Below are positions 17,087-24,395 of a stretch of DNA of 64,000 bases, in pieces. The translations under genes were made by a program, and so were the position numbers. Numbering within the stretch: the first letter of the stretch is position 1; every line of letters begins with the position of its first letter. The notes under the pieces are model-generated. The model was not told the DNA's origin and did not search any database. It was given only the letters and a program-made list of their open reading frames with translations. The stretch is from Bacillus sp. PK3_68 (lineage in GTDB: Bacteria; Bacillota; Bacilli; Bacillales; Domibacillaceae), in contig NZ_NQYC01000001.1 in assembly GCF_003600835.1 (NCBI RefSeq), forward strand, positions 2,961,001 through 3,025,000, written 5' to 3'.

Positions 17087-18289
17087 TTAAACATGAACAA
17101 AGGGTAAGATCAAGCCTCCAATAGAACCAGCCAGCACCACAATCCATGGGGGCAGCTTCCAATAAGCTAGCATGCTAAAGAGAATAGCTGCCAAAGCAAA
17201 ATCACTAGGTTTTAAAATAGCGCTTGTCCAAATAGGATCATAAAGAGCGGCAGTTAGAATACCGACAACAGCAGCATTCACTCCCATAAGAGCGCCCTGG
17301 ACGTGTTGGTTGCGGCGCAGGGAATCCCAAAAAGGCAAAGACCCCAAAATAAGCAGAAAGGCCGGCAGGAAAATAGCAAATGTCGCGAGCAGACCGCCTT
17401 TCCAGCCGCTGATCACAGTCCCAATATAGGCAGAAAAAGTAAACAGTGGACCGGGAACTGCTTGGGTTGCTCCATATCCGGTTAGAAATTGGGCCTCGCT
17501 TAGCCACCCGCCGGGAACGAATTCTCTCTCAAGTAAAGGCAGAACAACGTGCCCTCCACCAAATACTAACGAGCCGGCCCGATAAAAGCTGTCCATCATA
17601 GCGAGCCAATTCCATGGGAGAGCTTCCCGCAACAGGGGCAAAGCGATTAACAAACCTAAAAAAAGGCTAAGGCAAATGGCTCCGAACCTGCGGGATAGAG
17701 GAAAGGACAACGGTGTCAGTTGATCACAGGAGCTTGATTGTTTATACAGTAGGTAACCTGCTAGCGCACTGATTAAAATAAGGAGGACTTGTGCAAAAGC
17801 TGTCTGCCAAAGCAGAGTGACGGTTAAAGAGAACAATGAGATAGTCTTTCTATACAAATCAGGTGTCAGTTTTGCGGCCATTCCAGCAACAGCATGGGCA
17901 ACTACTGCTACAGCAACTAATTTTAAGCCATGAACCCAGCCGGCATTTTTAATCTCCGAATTCTGAAGAACAAGAGCGAAGAGTATCAATGCAAGGACAG
18001 AAGGGAGGGTAAAGCCGATAAAAGCCACGATGCCTCCTGGTATACCTGCACGTATGACGCCAATGCCGATGCCAACTTGGCTACTTGCTGGGCCAGGAAG
18101 AAATTGGCACAATGCTACCAAATCGGCGTAATCTTTTTCATTGAGCCACTTTCTGCGTCGTACATATTCCTCATGGAAATAGCCTAAATGGGCAATGGGC
18201 CCACCAAATGAAGTGAATCCCAGCCGCAGAGAGACAAGCAAGATGTTTAGCAGTCCGGGTTCATTGGATTTTTCGTTAATTATAGTCAA
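17087..18289 (-). CDS. chrA: Chromate transporter (CHR family, two-domain)
   Basis: A 400-residue membrane protein with two homologous CHR halves. The first half carries LGFTSFGGPIAHLGYFHEEYVRRRKWL and FLPGPASSQVGIGIG; the second carries SLVFGGGHVVLPLLEREFV and TQAVPGPLFTFSAYIG. These are the signature motifs of ChrA, which exports chromate in exchange for or coupled to ions such as sulfate. About ten to twelve hydrophobic segments are seen. It is preceded by a PadR-type regulator 19 bases upstream on the same strand, an arrangement found for Bacillus chrA genes. It may respond to chromate or sulfur stress; transport of another oxyanion cannot be excluded. Confidence 0.9.
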   Translation of the reverse strand: MTIINEKSNEPGLLNILLVSLRLGFTSFGGPIAHLGYFHEEYVRRRKWLNEKDYADLVALCQFLPGPASSQVGIGIGVIRAGIPGGIVAFIGFTLPSVLALILFALVLQNSEIKNAGWVHGLKLVAVAVVAHAVAGMAAKLTPDLYRKTISLFSLTVTLLWQTAFAQVLLILISALAGYLLYKQSSSCDQLTPLSFPLSRRFGAICLSLFLGLLIALPLLREALPWNWLAMMDSFYRAGSLVFGGGHVVLPLLEREFVPGGWLSEAQFLTGYGATQAVPGPLFTFSAYIGTVISGWKGGLLATFAIFLPAFLLILGSLPFWDSLRRNQHVQGALMGVNAAVVGILTAALYDPIWTSAILKPSDFALAAILFSMLAYWKLPPWIVVLAGSIGGLILPFVHV

Positions 18290-18308
18290 TTAATCTAACT
18301 CCTTTATG

Positions 18309-18617
18309 CTAGTCTCCAATTTCTTTAAACAGTTCATATGCCTTTTTTCGCGCTTCCTTTAAAGTGGTTAATCCCTTTGCAGATGTTGTATAATACTTAC
18401 GGATTTTCCCTTCAACGAGCCGGTCTTCCCGGGTTAGAAGGCCGTCACGTTCCATGGAGTGAAGGATGGGATAGAGGGTACCCGGGCTGATTGTGTAGCC
18501 ATGTTCCCGTAATTCCTCTACCATCCAGGCACCAAAAACCGGGTGTTCCTTCGCATGATGTAAAATGTGAATGTGAATAAAACCTAAAAATAATTTTCTT
18601 AGTATTTTTTCCTCCAC
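18309..18617 (-). CDS. PadR family transcriptional regulator
   Basis: A 102-residue winged-helix regulator of the short PadR subfamily 2. It has the family core HPVFGAWMVEELREHGYTIS, then PGTLYPILHSMERDGLLTREDR, followed by RKYYTTSAKG and a short dimerisation helix. It is the first gene of the unit that includes chrA, with TAAGGGTACCTCCTT (complement AAGGAGG) just before its start, so it probably represses its own operon and is relieved by chromate or a linked stress. Confidence 0.88.
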   Translation of the reverse strand: MEEKILRKLFLGFIHIHILHHAKEHPVFGAWMVEELREHGYTISPGTLYPILHSMERDGLLTREDRLVEGKIRKYYTTSAKGLTTLKEARKKAYELFKEIGD

Positions 18618-19014
18618 TTAAGGGTACCTCCTTTTGCCGCTTGCTAATTACGAAAAGCGATATCGAAAGTTATAATTGATTGTAATGTCTTCCTTCGAAT
18701 AAATCTATGACATGCCAAGATTTTTACAAAATATTTACAAACCTGAAAGGCGAGAAAGCAGTAGAGAGGATGAAATCAAGCCTGCTTTCTTGTGTAGAAT
18801 AGTCAGAGAGGAAGGAGCTAGGACCCGGTATCTTGAAGGAAATCAAATTCCTTGTTTTGACCTAATTTATAAGATATAACGGTAGGGAAGTAACAATAAT
18901 TTCCGTACACCTTCAAGAGAGTTTTACAGGTATAATGGATAGTATGATTACTGGCAAAAAGAAAGCTGACAGCAGTTTTATTTATAAATAAAAGGTTGGA
19001 AGGAGACTTCGTGA
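18618..19014. other. 397-bp divergent intergenic region (padR / V4R-STAS gene)
   Basis: No ORF with a ribosome site is seen. On the padR side is a short palindrome CGATATCG within 60 bases of the padR start, too short to claim as an operator. On the other side, TATAAT preceded by ACAGG (near 18933) is the best -10-like element for the gene at 19015, without a convincing -35. An inverted sequence around 18755-18795 (GCGAGAAAGCAG/CTGCTTTCTTG) may fold but lacks a U-tract. Confidence 0.4.
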
Positions 19015-20043
19015 ATGACACGGGATCGTGTAACAAAGACACAAATCAATGTGGACGGTATTGATTTTAAATGGGATGTTGAAAATGGAGTTTTCGATTA
19101 CAGCGGTGGCGATGCTGTTCTTTTCTGGATTACGAGCGCCATGAAAGTATTTTTTGATACAATTGAAGAGGTGTCCGGAGAGGAAGCTGCACAAGTTGTA
19201 CTTGAAGCGACTGGTTTTCGCCAAGGGCTTGTTGTCAGCGAATACTTTAAAAAGATGCAATTAACGATCGAGCAAGTAGCAGAGGTTCTTCCTATTACAT
19301 ATGCTTCGGCTGGATGGGGAAAGTTGACTGTCGATCGCCTTTGTGAAGCGGAGAAGTTGGCTAATCTGCAAATTAAAAATAGCTGGGAATACAGAATCAA
19401 TATAGAGCAAGGGAAAACGGAACCTGGGTGCTTTATTCCTGGTCATTTTTCTGGCCTCTTATCTGGTTTATTTGATACAAATATGACTTATCGTGTGATA
19501 AAAAGTGAAATCAAAGACGATGAGACATGTGAATTTGAATTTTTCCCTGCACAGCACTCTATGGATCAAAATATTCACACGTTAGCGAGAAGAAAAGAAG
19601 CGGAAGAGATTCAAAAGCTAGAGGCTGTAGTTGAAGAGAGAACGAGAGAGCTAAATGAATTAGTGAAGGAGATTTCTTCGCCGATTATTCCAGTGCTAGA
19701 AGACATTGTTGTTGTGCCGTTGCTTGGAAAATATGATGAAGCGCGTTCGCAGGAATTAATCGAAAAAACATTAACAAATCTTCCAAAGCATAAGGCACAG
19801 TACCTGGTTCTTGATTTGACAGGTTTGGAAAAAGATGTAAGCGGAATAACGGTAGATTTTATTGGGAAATTGAGCGCAGGGGCCTCACTCATCGGTACAG
19901 AGACCATTCTTGTCGGTATATCACCTGAGATCAGTATGGCTATCGCTTCGTCTAACTCCCATTTGTCTTCCTTTAATTGTTTCCGCAGTTTGCAGCATGG
20001 TATTTTATTCGCTTTATCGCAGCAAGGCAGACAGATTATTTAA
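19015..20043 (+). CDS. V4R-type sensor fused to STAS domain (RsbR-like)
   Basis: A 342-residue cytosolic protein. The first 180 residues contain the YFDTIEEVSGEEAAQVVLEATGF-type segment and an AGWGK turn, as in V4R (4-vinyl-reductase) small-molecule binding domains. A helical linker rich in Glu and Arg (about 195-222, EEIQKLEAVVEERTRELNEL) leads into a STAS domain (about 223-335) reading IPVLEDIVVVPLLGKYDEAR and LVLDLTGLEKDVSG. This mirrors RsbR-type stressosome proteins, where an N-terminal sensor signals through STAS; RsbR phosphosites are Thr/Ser in that domain. An AAGGAG site precedes ATG 19015. It is monocistronic, with no RsbS or RsbT beside it. Ligand unknown. Confidence 0.8.
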   Translation: MTRDRVTKTQINVDGIDFKWDVENGVFDYSGGDAVLFWITSAMKVFFDTIEEVSGEEAAQVVLEATGFRQGLVVSEYFKKMQLTIEQVAEVLPITYASAGWGKLTVDRLCEAEKLANLQIKNSWEYRINIEQGKTEPGCFIPGHFSGLLSGLFDTNMTYRVIKSEIKDDETCEFEFFPAQHSMDQNIHTLARRKEAEEIQKLEAVVEERTRELNELVKEISSPIIPVLEDIVVVPLLGKYDEARSQELIEKTLTNLPKHKAQYLVLDLTGLEKDVSGITVDFIGKLSAGASLIGTETILVGISPEISMAIASSNSHLSSFNCFRSLQHGILFALSQQGRQII

Positions 20044-20058
20044 TTGAGAAAATTTGTT

Positions 20059-20097
20059 AGCTTTAAGAGAAGAAAGATTCTCTTAAAGCTTTTTTTT
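20059..20097 (+). terminator. Intrinsic terminator after the V4R-STAS gene
   Basis: AGCTTTAAGAGAA pairs with TTCTCTTAAAGCT and is followed by eight T. Confidence 0.88.
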
Positions 20098-20248
20098 AGT
20101 TAAATAGGCCTTAGAACTTTGAAATAATCAAGCCAAAACAGTAAAAACTCCCCATGGTTTCCATCTTGTTCTATTTAGAATGATTCTTTATCATGAATAG
20201 AGGAAGATAAATCTAAGAAAAAGCAACTTGTATAGAGGGGAGAACATA

Positions 20249-21313
20249 ATGAAAAAGAAGATTAGTATATTGGCACTCATGTTTGCTATTATGCTTGCTT
20301 TGGCCGGCTGCGGCGGATCAGATGCCAAAGAAGCAAGCGGAGGAGGAGCTGGCGAAAGCAAGGTAGCTGAAGTTACTATTGAAAAAGCTGAATATATATT
20401 AGCAGGAGATGACGGAGAATCCGAAGGCGAGGAAACCGGTTTGCTCGCTGTTGATTTAAAAGTAAAGAATAAATCGAAGTCTACTATTAATGTATCCTCA
20501 TACGATGGCGTATACCTGTATGATGGGGATGAGCAGTTAAGCCCAGAGAAAAGTGTATATGCGCGCGGAATAGACCTTAAAGACGGAGGAAGCAGTGATA
20601 TTGGTGCAGGCAAAGTAAAAACCATTCCTTTTTACTTTAATGTTGAAAAAGACAAAAAGTATGAAATTGGTGTAAAACCGCGTCTATCCGAACCAGGAGA
20701 AGAAGCGGATGAAATTATGCTTGGCCTTGACACAAAGAAATATGCAGAAAGTTTTGATGAAATTCAAGATCCTGCTAAAGCATTAACTGCTTACATCGAT
20801 GTTATTTACCTTGGAAAAGACAACAGTGATTATGAAAAGCTAGTAACCGCTGATAAGGAAGATGTTCAGGAAACAGCTAAAAGCAAATTTAAAAAGCAGT
20901 TGGATCTTTCTTTGCCAGATATGGTAACCGATGCGGATATTGATAAGTACTATAGCAGTTATAAGACTGTTCTGGGAGAAAAAGCAGAAGTGCAGACTAA
21001 AACAACGGCAAAAGCAGGTGATAAGGCCGTTGTAAAGCTCGACTATTCTACGGTTTCAACAGATGATCTTTACGACAAGCTCTACAACTATCAAAAAGAG
21101 TACCGGGAAAATACAGGCGGCTATGACACAGAGAAAGAAAAGCAATACGCACTTTCCAAGTTCGATACAGTTGTTCAATCCCTGGAAGTTGCTAAGAGTC
21201 AAAACGGAGCAGAAATTAGCATGATCAAAAAAGACGGAAAATGGACAGTGAATACTTCTGACCACTATTCTGACTACCTTGTACGGGCGTTTGCTGAAGG
21301 AAGAGCTTACTAG
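20249..21313 (+). CDS. Lipoprotein, DUF5105-like
   Basis: A 354-residue exported lipoprotein with lipobox LAGC (Cys21), a Gly/Ser linker, a beta-rich domain (about 35-165) of the type that carries DUF4352-like extracellular folds, and a C-terminal helical domain (about 170-350, AKALTAYIDVIYLGKDN) resembling DUF5105. ATG 20249 is chosen because AGAGGGGAGA precedes it and it begins the signal peptide; the longer start at 20228 would put residues before it. It overlaps functionally with the next gene, which is 15 bases downstream and encodes another membrane-anchored extracytoplasmic protein, so the two form an operon. The role is unknown; cell-envelope stress is a plausible guess only. Confidence 0.75.
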   Translation: MKKKISILALMFAIMLALAGCGGSDAKEASGGGAGESKVAEVTIEKAEYILAGDDGESEGEETGLLAVDLKVKNKSKSTINVSSYDGVYLYDGDEQLSPEKSVYARGIDLKDGGSSDIGAGKVKTIPFYFNVEKDKKYEIGVKPRLSEPGEEADEIMLGLDTKKYAESFDEIQDPAKALTAYIDVIYLGKDNSDYEKLVTADKEDVQETAKSKFKKQLDLSLPDMVTDADIDKYYSSYKTVLGEKAEVQTKTTAKAGDKAVVKLDYSTVSTDDLYDKLYNYQKEYRENTGGYDTEKEKQYALSKFDTVVQSLEVAKSQNGAEISMIKKDGKWTVNTSDHYSDYLVRAFAEGRAY

Positions 21314-21328
21314 ACAGGAGAGAAAGCT

Positions 21329-22468
21329 ATGAATAAAAAAAGCTTGATTATTATTCCGGCTGTGATCCTACTTCTTGTCATCGGCGGCTTGTTTTTTGCT
21401 TTGAAGCAGGCAACTGCACCAGAAAAAGCGGTCGAAACATTAAAGAAAGCTGTTGCAAACGATGATCCGGCTCTGCTGCAAGATATGATTGTACCAGATA
21501 ATAAGCAGGCTTCTGTAAACAAAACATCCGTTCAGGCGCTTATTACCTATTTAAAAGAAAATAGCAGCAGCTACGACGTGATTAAAGAGGGACTTGATGA
21601 ACAAATCCAAGAGGATGATTATACAACAACCACTCAACAAGTTACCTTGACAGAGGACGGAAAGAAGTGGGGAATGTTCCCTCAATACAAATTGAAGGTG
21701 AAGACGGCTGCTATTAAAGTTACCGGTCAAAATGAAGACGATCGAATCAGCCTGGCTGCCGGCAAGTCGAACCAAGCAATTAAGAAGCAAAAAGACAATA
21801 ACTACGGCCCTGTTATCCCTGGGACGTACAATTTAAAAGTTAAATTGATGAATGAACTTGGCACCTTTGAGAAAAAAGAGAAGAAGGACGTATGGGGCAG
21901 CCCGGAAGTCAGTGTGGTTATTGACAGCAACGCGTTGGCAAGCTCTGATAAAGGCATCCAAAAAGATGTCATCAAGGCAATGGATGTTTTTAATAATGAT
22001 ATCGCTGTATACCAAACGTCTGGCTTTAATAAAAGTAAGCTGACAAACGTGACAGATACTATCCTTGAAGGGTCTTTTACACTTCAGGAGAGTTTTAAAG
22101 CAGTACAAGGATATATTGATGAAATTCATGCGCAATATAATGGTGCTGTCGTTAATATGGATGACTTCTCTGTTCATTATTTTGATGGGCGCTGGTCGGC
22201 TGATGTAACGGCCCTCATCGCTTATCATAACAAAGTAAAGTACCGTGACATTCAGCAATTTGAGGATACTTCTTTCAAGGCCGTTAATACGTATTCATTG
22301 TCCTACGATCGAGCACAGAAAAAATGGTTGATTGACGACGTGAAAAATCGTGAGCCAGTTGGGAAAGAAGAAGAGTATTGGAAGAACAAACAAGAAGTAA
22401 AGGTAAGTAATCCGCCACTTCTGAAATGGAAGCGTGAAGGCGTAACAGGAACAGATATTGTCTTATAG
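21329..22468 (+). CDS. Membrane-anchored extracytoplasmic protein, TcaA-like
   Basis: A 379-residue protein with an N-terminal membrane anchor (about 5-26, IIIPAVILLLVIGGLFFAL) and a large outside portion. The start of that portion (PEKAVETLKKAVANDDPALLQDMI) and the mid-protein segment VIPGTYNLKVKLMNELGTFEKK resemble TcaA/YvbJ-type proteins, although the zinc-ribbon that usually begins them is missing. The C-terminal part (about 250-360) has the NTF2-like look of FDGRWSADV followed by YDRAQKKWLIDDV. It is cotranscribed with the lipoprotein gene 15 bases upstream and ends at a strong terminator. Confidence 0.7.
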   Translation: MNKKSLIIIPAVILLLVIGGLFFALKQATAPEKAVETLKKAVANDDPALLQDMIVPDNKQASVNKTSVQALITYLKENSSSYDVIKEGLDEQIQEDDYTTTTQQVTLTEDGKKWGMFPQYKLKVKTAAIKVTGQNEDDRISLAAGKSNQAIKKQKDNNYGPVIPGTYNLKVKLMNELGTFEKKEKKDVWGSPEVSVVIDSNALASSDKGIQKDVIKAMDVFNNDIAVYQTSGFNKSKLTNVTDTILEGSFTLQESFKAVQGYIDEIHAQYNGAVVNMDDFSVHYFDGRWSADVTALIAYHNKVKYRDIQQFEDTSFKAVNTYSLSYDRAQKKWLIDDVKNREPVGKEEEYWKNKQEVKVSNPPLLKWKREGVTGTDIVL

Positions 22469-22469
22469 A

Positions 22470-22512
22470 AAAAGAGGCTGCCTTGAAAAAATTTTCAAGG
22501 CAGCCTTTTTTC
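22470..22512. terminator. Bidirectional terminator between TcaA-like and GNAT genes
   Basis: AGGCTGCCTTGAAAA pairs with TTTTCAAGGCAGCCT with A/T tails on both sides. The stop codon of the GNAT gene lies inside the stem. Confidence 0.9.
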
Positions 22513-22980
22513 TTTCTTAAAGAAAGTAAGTGAAAGTCCCTCCGTAGTTGTGATTTTCTCGATTTCTTTGAATCCACAATGCTTGTATAGTTGGACAGCA
22601 GGAGAATTATCGGTTCCGGTAGAGACGAGGATATCTTTTTTACCGGCCGCTAACTGCTCCACATGATGAAGAAGCGAACGGGCCACTCCTTGCCTGAAAA
22701 AATGAGGGTGAACCATCAGACGATGAATATGAAGCTTTGCCACTGTAGTTTTAAAAGACACAGCTCCGGCCAGTTGACCGTTGATGAACCCGCCATAAAA
22801 AGTTTCTCCGCATTGCTGCAGCGAGGCTGCTGTCTCCCTCAAAGGAGGAAGGTCCCAGAATTTGATGAGTTCTGCTTCTGCTTCATAGGCAGGTATTTGG
22901 ATAGTCCATACTTTTTCAGCTATCTCCGAATCTTCGATATTCAGCTGCTGAATAGATAATCCATTATTTTTCTTTTTCAT
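22495..22980 (-). CDS. GNAT family N-acetyltransferase
   Basis: A 161-residue acetyltransferase with the acetyl-CoA site LMVHPHFFRQGVARSLLHHV (RxxGVA, about 83-102) and the conserved end DNSPAVQLYKHCGFKEIE. The start is placed at 22980 (complement): GGGAGG lies 9 bases before it, and the gene overlaps the last 17 bases of the TetR gene, indicating translational coupling. A longer reading frame to 23031 is open but lies further within the tetR gene without a better site. It is cotranscribed with the PksA-like regulator. Acceptor unknown. Confidence 0.8.
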   Translation of the reverse strand: MKKKNNGLSIQQLNIEDSEIAEKVWTIQIPAYEAEAELIKFWDLPPLRETAASLQQCGETFYGGFINGQLAGAVSFKTTVAKLHIHRLMVHPHFFRQGVARSLLHHVEQLAAGKKDILVSTGTDNSPAVQLYKHCGFKEIEKITTTEGLSLTFFKKEKRLP

Positions 22981-23596
22981 CTGCATGGCCTCCCGATACA
23001 TTGCTTTCCATGTCCTTACAAATGGAATCAATATGGCTTTTTAGTACATTGATAAGCCGTTCCCGACTGGTTCTATTCGGATCCAGCATAGCATGAAGAG
23101 CTAGCCCGTCAACGAGCGCATAGAGTTTTTCTGTTTCTATGCTGACATCCAGTCCTTCCTTCAATAGCTTTGATTCACGCAAGTAGTGAATCATCCGGCT
23201 GATGCCATTAAAAATGCCATCGTGCAAGACGTTAAAATCTGCTTCTTTATGACGGTTATAGGCAATAAAGGCAAACCAGACTTCCATTTCTGCCATCGTT
23301 TCTTTAGTGATTGGAACAAGCTCTATCAGGATCTTCAACATCATTTCTTTTGGCGGCAAATCCTCTACTACAATTTGATTAATTCTTGCCTCTGCCTGCT
23401 CTTTAACGAGTTCCATGGCATAAATGAGCAACTCATTTTGCGTAGAGAAATAATGGCGCAGGGCCCCGAGGGAGAGTCCAGCTTCTTTAGCGATGTTTCG
23501 CACAGTCGCCCCCTCCATTCCCTGCTCCAGAATGACTCGCCATGTGGCTTCAGCAATATGTTTTTTTCGTTTGTCGTGATCAACTAGTTTTGGCAT
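22964..23596 (-). CDS. TetR family regulator, PksA-like
   Basis: A 210-residue TetR protein. The HTH reads GATVRNIAKEAGLSLGALRHYFSTQNELL (about 29-57) and is followed by a helical ligand domain with the BetI/PksA-type C-terminus (ALVDGLALHAMLDPNR). In B. subtilis, pksA lies next to ymcC, and here the divergent gene encodes a YmcC-like membrane protein, so orthology is likely. Two near-identical perfect dyads in the shared promoter region are the expected operators, implying autoregulation and control of the divergent gene. A GNAT gene overlaps its 3' end. Confidence 0.85.
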   Translation of the reverse strand: MPKLVDHDKRKKHIAEATWRVILEQGMEGATVRNIAKEAGLSLGALRHYFSTQNELLIYAMELVKEQAEARINQIVVEDLPPKEMMLKILIELVPITKETMAEMEVWFAFIAYNRHKEADFNVLHDGIFNGISRMIHYLRESKLLKEGLDVSIETEKLYALVDGLALHAMLDPNRTSRERLINVLKSHIDSICKDMESNVSGGHADEKEK

Positions 23597-23631
23597 AACT
23601 ATATCTTATCAGGAAAAAAAGATTCAAGCAA

Positions 23632-23657
23632 TTTTATAATACAGTTGTATTATAAAA
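23632..23657. promoter_or_regulatory. TetR (PksA-like) operator 1
   Basis: A perfect dyad with 12-base arms and a 2-base centre; its core is TAATACAGTTGTATTA. It lies 35 bases upstream of the tetR start. Confidence 0.85.
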
Positions 23658-23681
23658 AAGAGGTGTTACAATTATTTTAAA

Positions 23682-23697
23682 TAATACAATTGTATTA
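23682..23697. promoter_or_regulatory. TetR (PksA-like) operator 2
   Basis: TAATACAATTGTATTA is a perfect 16-base palindrome, identical to the core of operator 1 except at one central base. It ends 20 bases before the ymcC-like start. Confidence 0.85.
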
Positions 23698-23716
23698 AAA
23701 AGAGAGGGGTTATGGT

Positions 23717-24250
23717 GTGATTGTTGGGCTGATTATTGCCTGTGAAGTCGCATTTTGGATAGTCATTATAATGGGACTGACAGCTCGTTACTTGTTCAAA
23801 CGGAAAAAACTTGGGCTGCTATTATTGGCTTTAACACCTTTAATTGACTTAATTTTAGTGGTGGCTACTGGGGTGGATTTAATGAGAGGTGCAACGGCTA
23901 CTCAGGCACACGCACTTGCAGCTGTGTATATTGGTGTCTCCATTGGATTTGGAAAAAGCATGATTCAGTGGGCAGATGAGAGGTTTTTGTATTACGTAGT
24001 AAAACAAGGATCAAAACCAGCAAAAAGATATGGAATGGAATATGCCAAACATTATTTCTCAGGATGGCTTCGGCATGTAGCAGCCTACTTAATTGGTGCA
24101 GCCTTGTTAGTAGGATTGGTTTTTCTGGTTGGAGCCCCTTCTAGAACAGAAGCGTTAAGCGGCATATTGCAAATATGGTCACTTGTATTAGGGATCGACT
24201 TTTTGATTGCTATCAGTCACTTTATTTGGCCGAAAAGAGCAAAAGCATAA
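23717..24250 (+). CDS. YmcC-like integral membrane protein
   Basis: A 177-residue membrane protein with about five hydrophobic segments (residues 1-22, 32-52, 67-85, 118-140, 148-168) and a basic loop (KQGSKPAKRYGMEYAKHYFSGW). It resembles B. subtilis YmcC, whose gene likewise neighbours pksA. Start GTG 23717 follows AGAGAGGGG; the ATG at 23712 reads into a stop. It is transcribed divergently from the TetR gene and carries an operator dyad right at its promoter, so it is probably derepressed by the regulator's ligand. Molecular function unknown. Confidence 0.75.
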   Translation: MIVGLIIACEVAFWIVIIMGLTARYLFKRKKLGLLLLALTPLIDLILVVATGVDLMRGATATQAHALAAVYIGVSIGFGKSMIQWADERFLYYVVKQGSKPAKRYGMEYAKHYFSGWLRHVAAYLIGAALLVGLVFLVGAPSRTEALSGILQIWSLVLGIDFLIAISHFIWPKRAKA

Positions 24251-24264
24251 GAGAAACATTGATC

Positions 24265-24287
24265 GCCGGCTGTATTTTGCAGCCGGC
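24265..24287 (+). terminator. Possible terminator after the ymcC-like gene
   Basis: GCCGGCTG-N7-CAGCCGGC is a stable hairpin, but the following TAATTTATT tract is only moderately U-rich. Confidence 0.5.
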
Positions 24288-24395
24288 TAATTTATTGTGT
24301 AACGAAACAAAGACAAGATTTCTAATTTTCAATTTTATTGTGTTGCCTATATGGTACAATATGGACAAGATTTTTTAAAGGAGACATAGCAGGAT

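Noticed and set aside
18655-18665. CGATATCG palindrome near padR as an operator
   Set aside because: Eight bases, occurring once, and unlike the ATGT-N8-ACAT sites known for PadR proteins.
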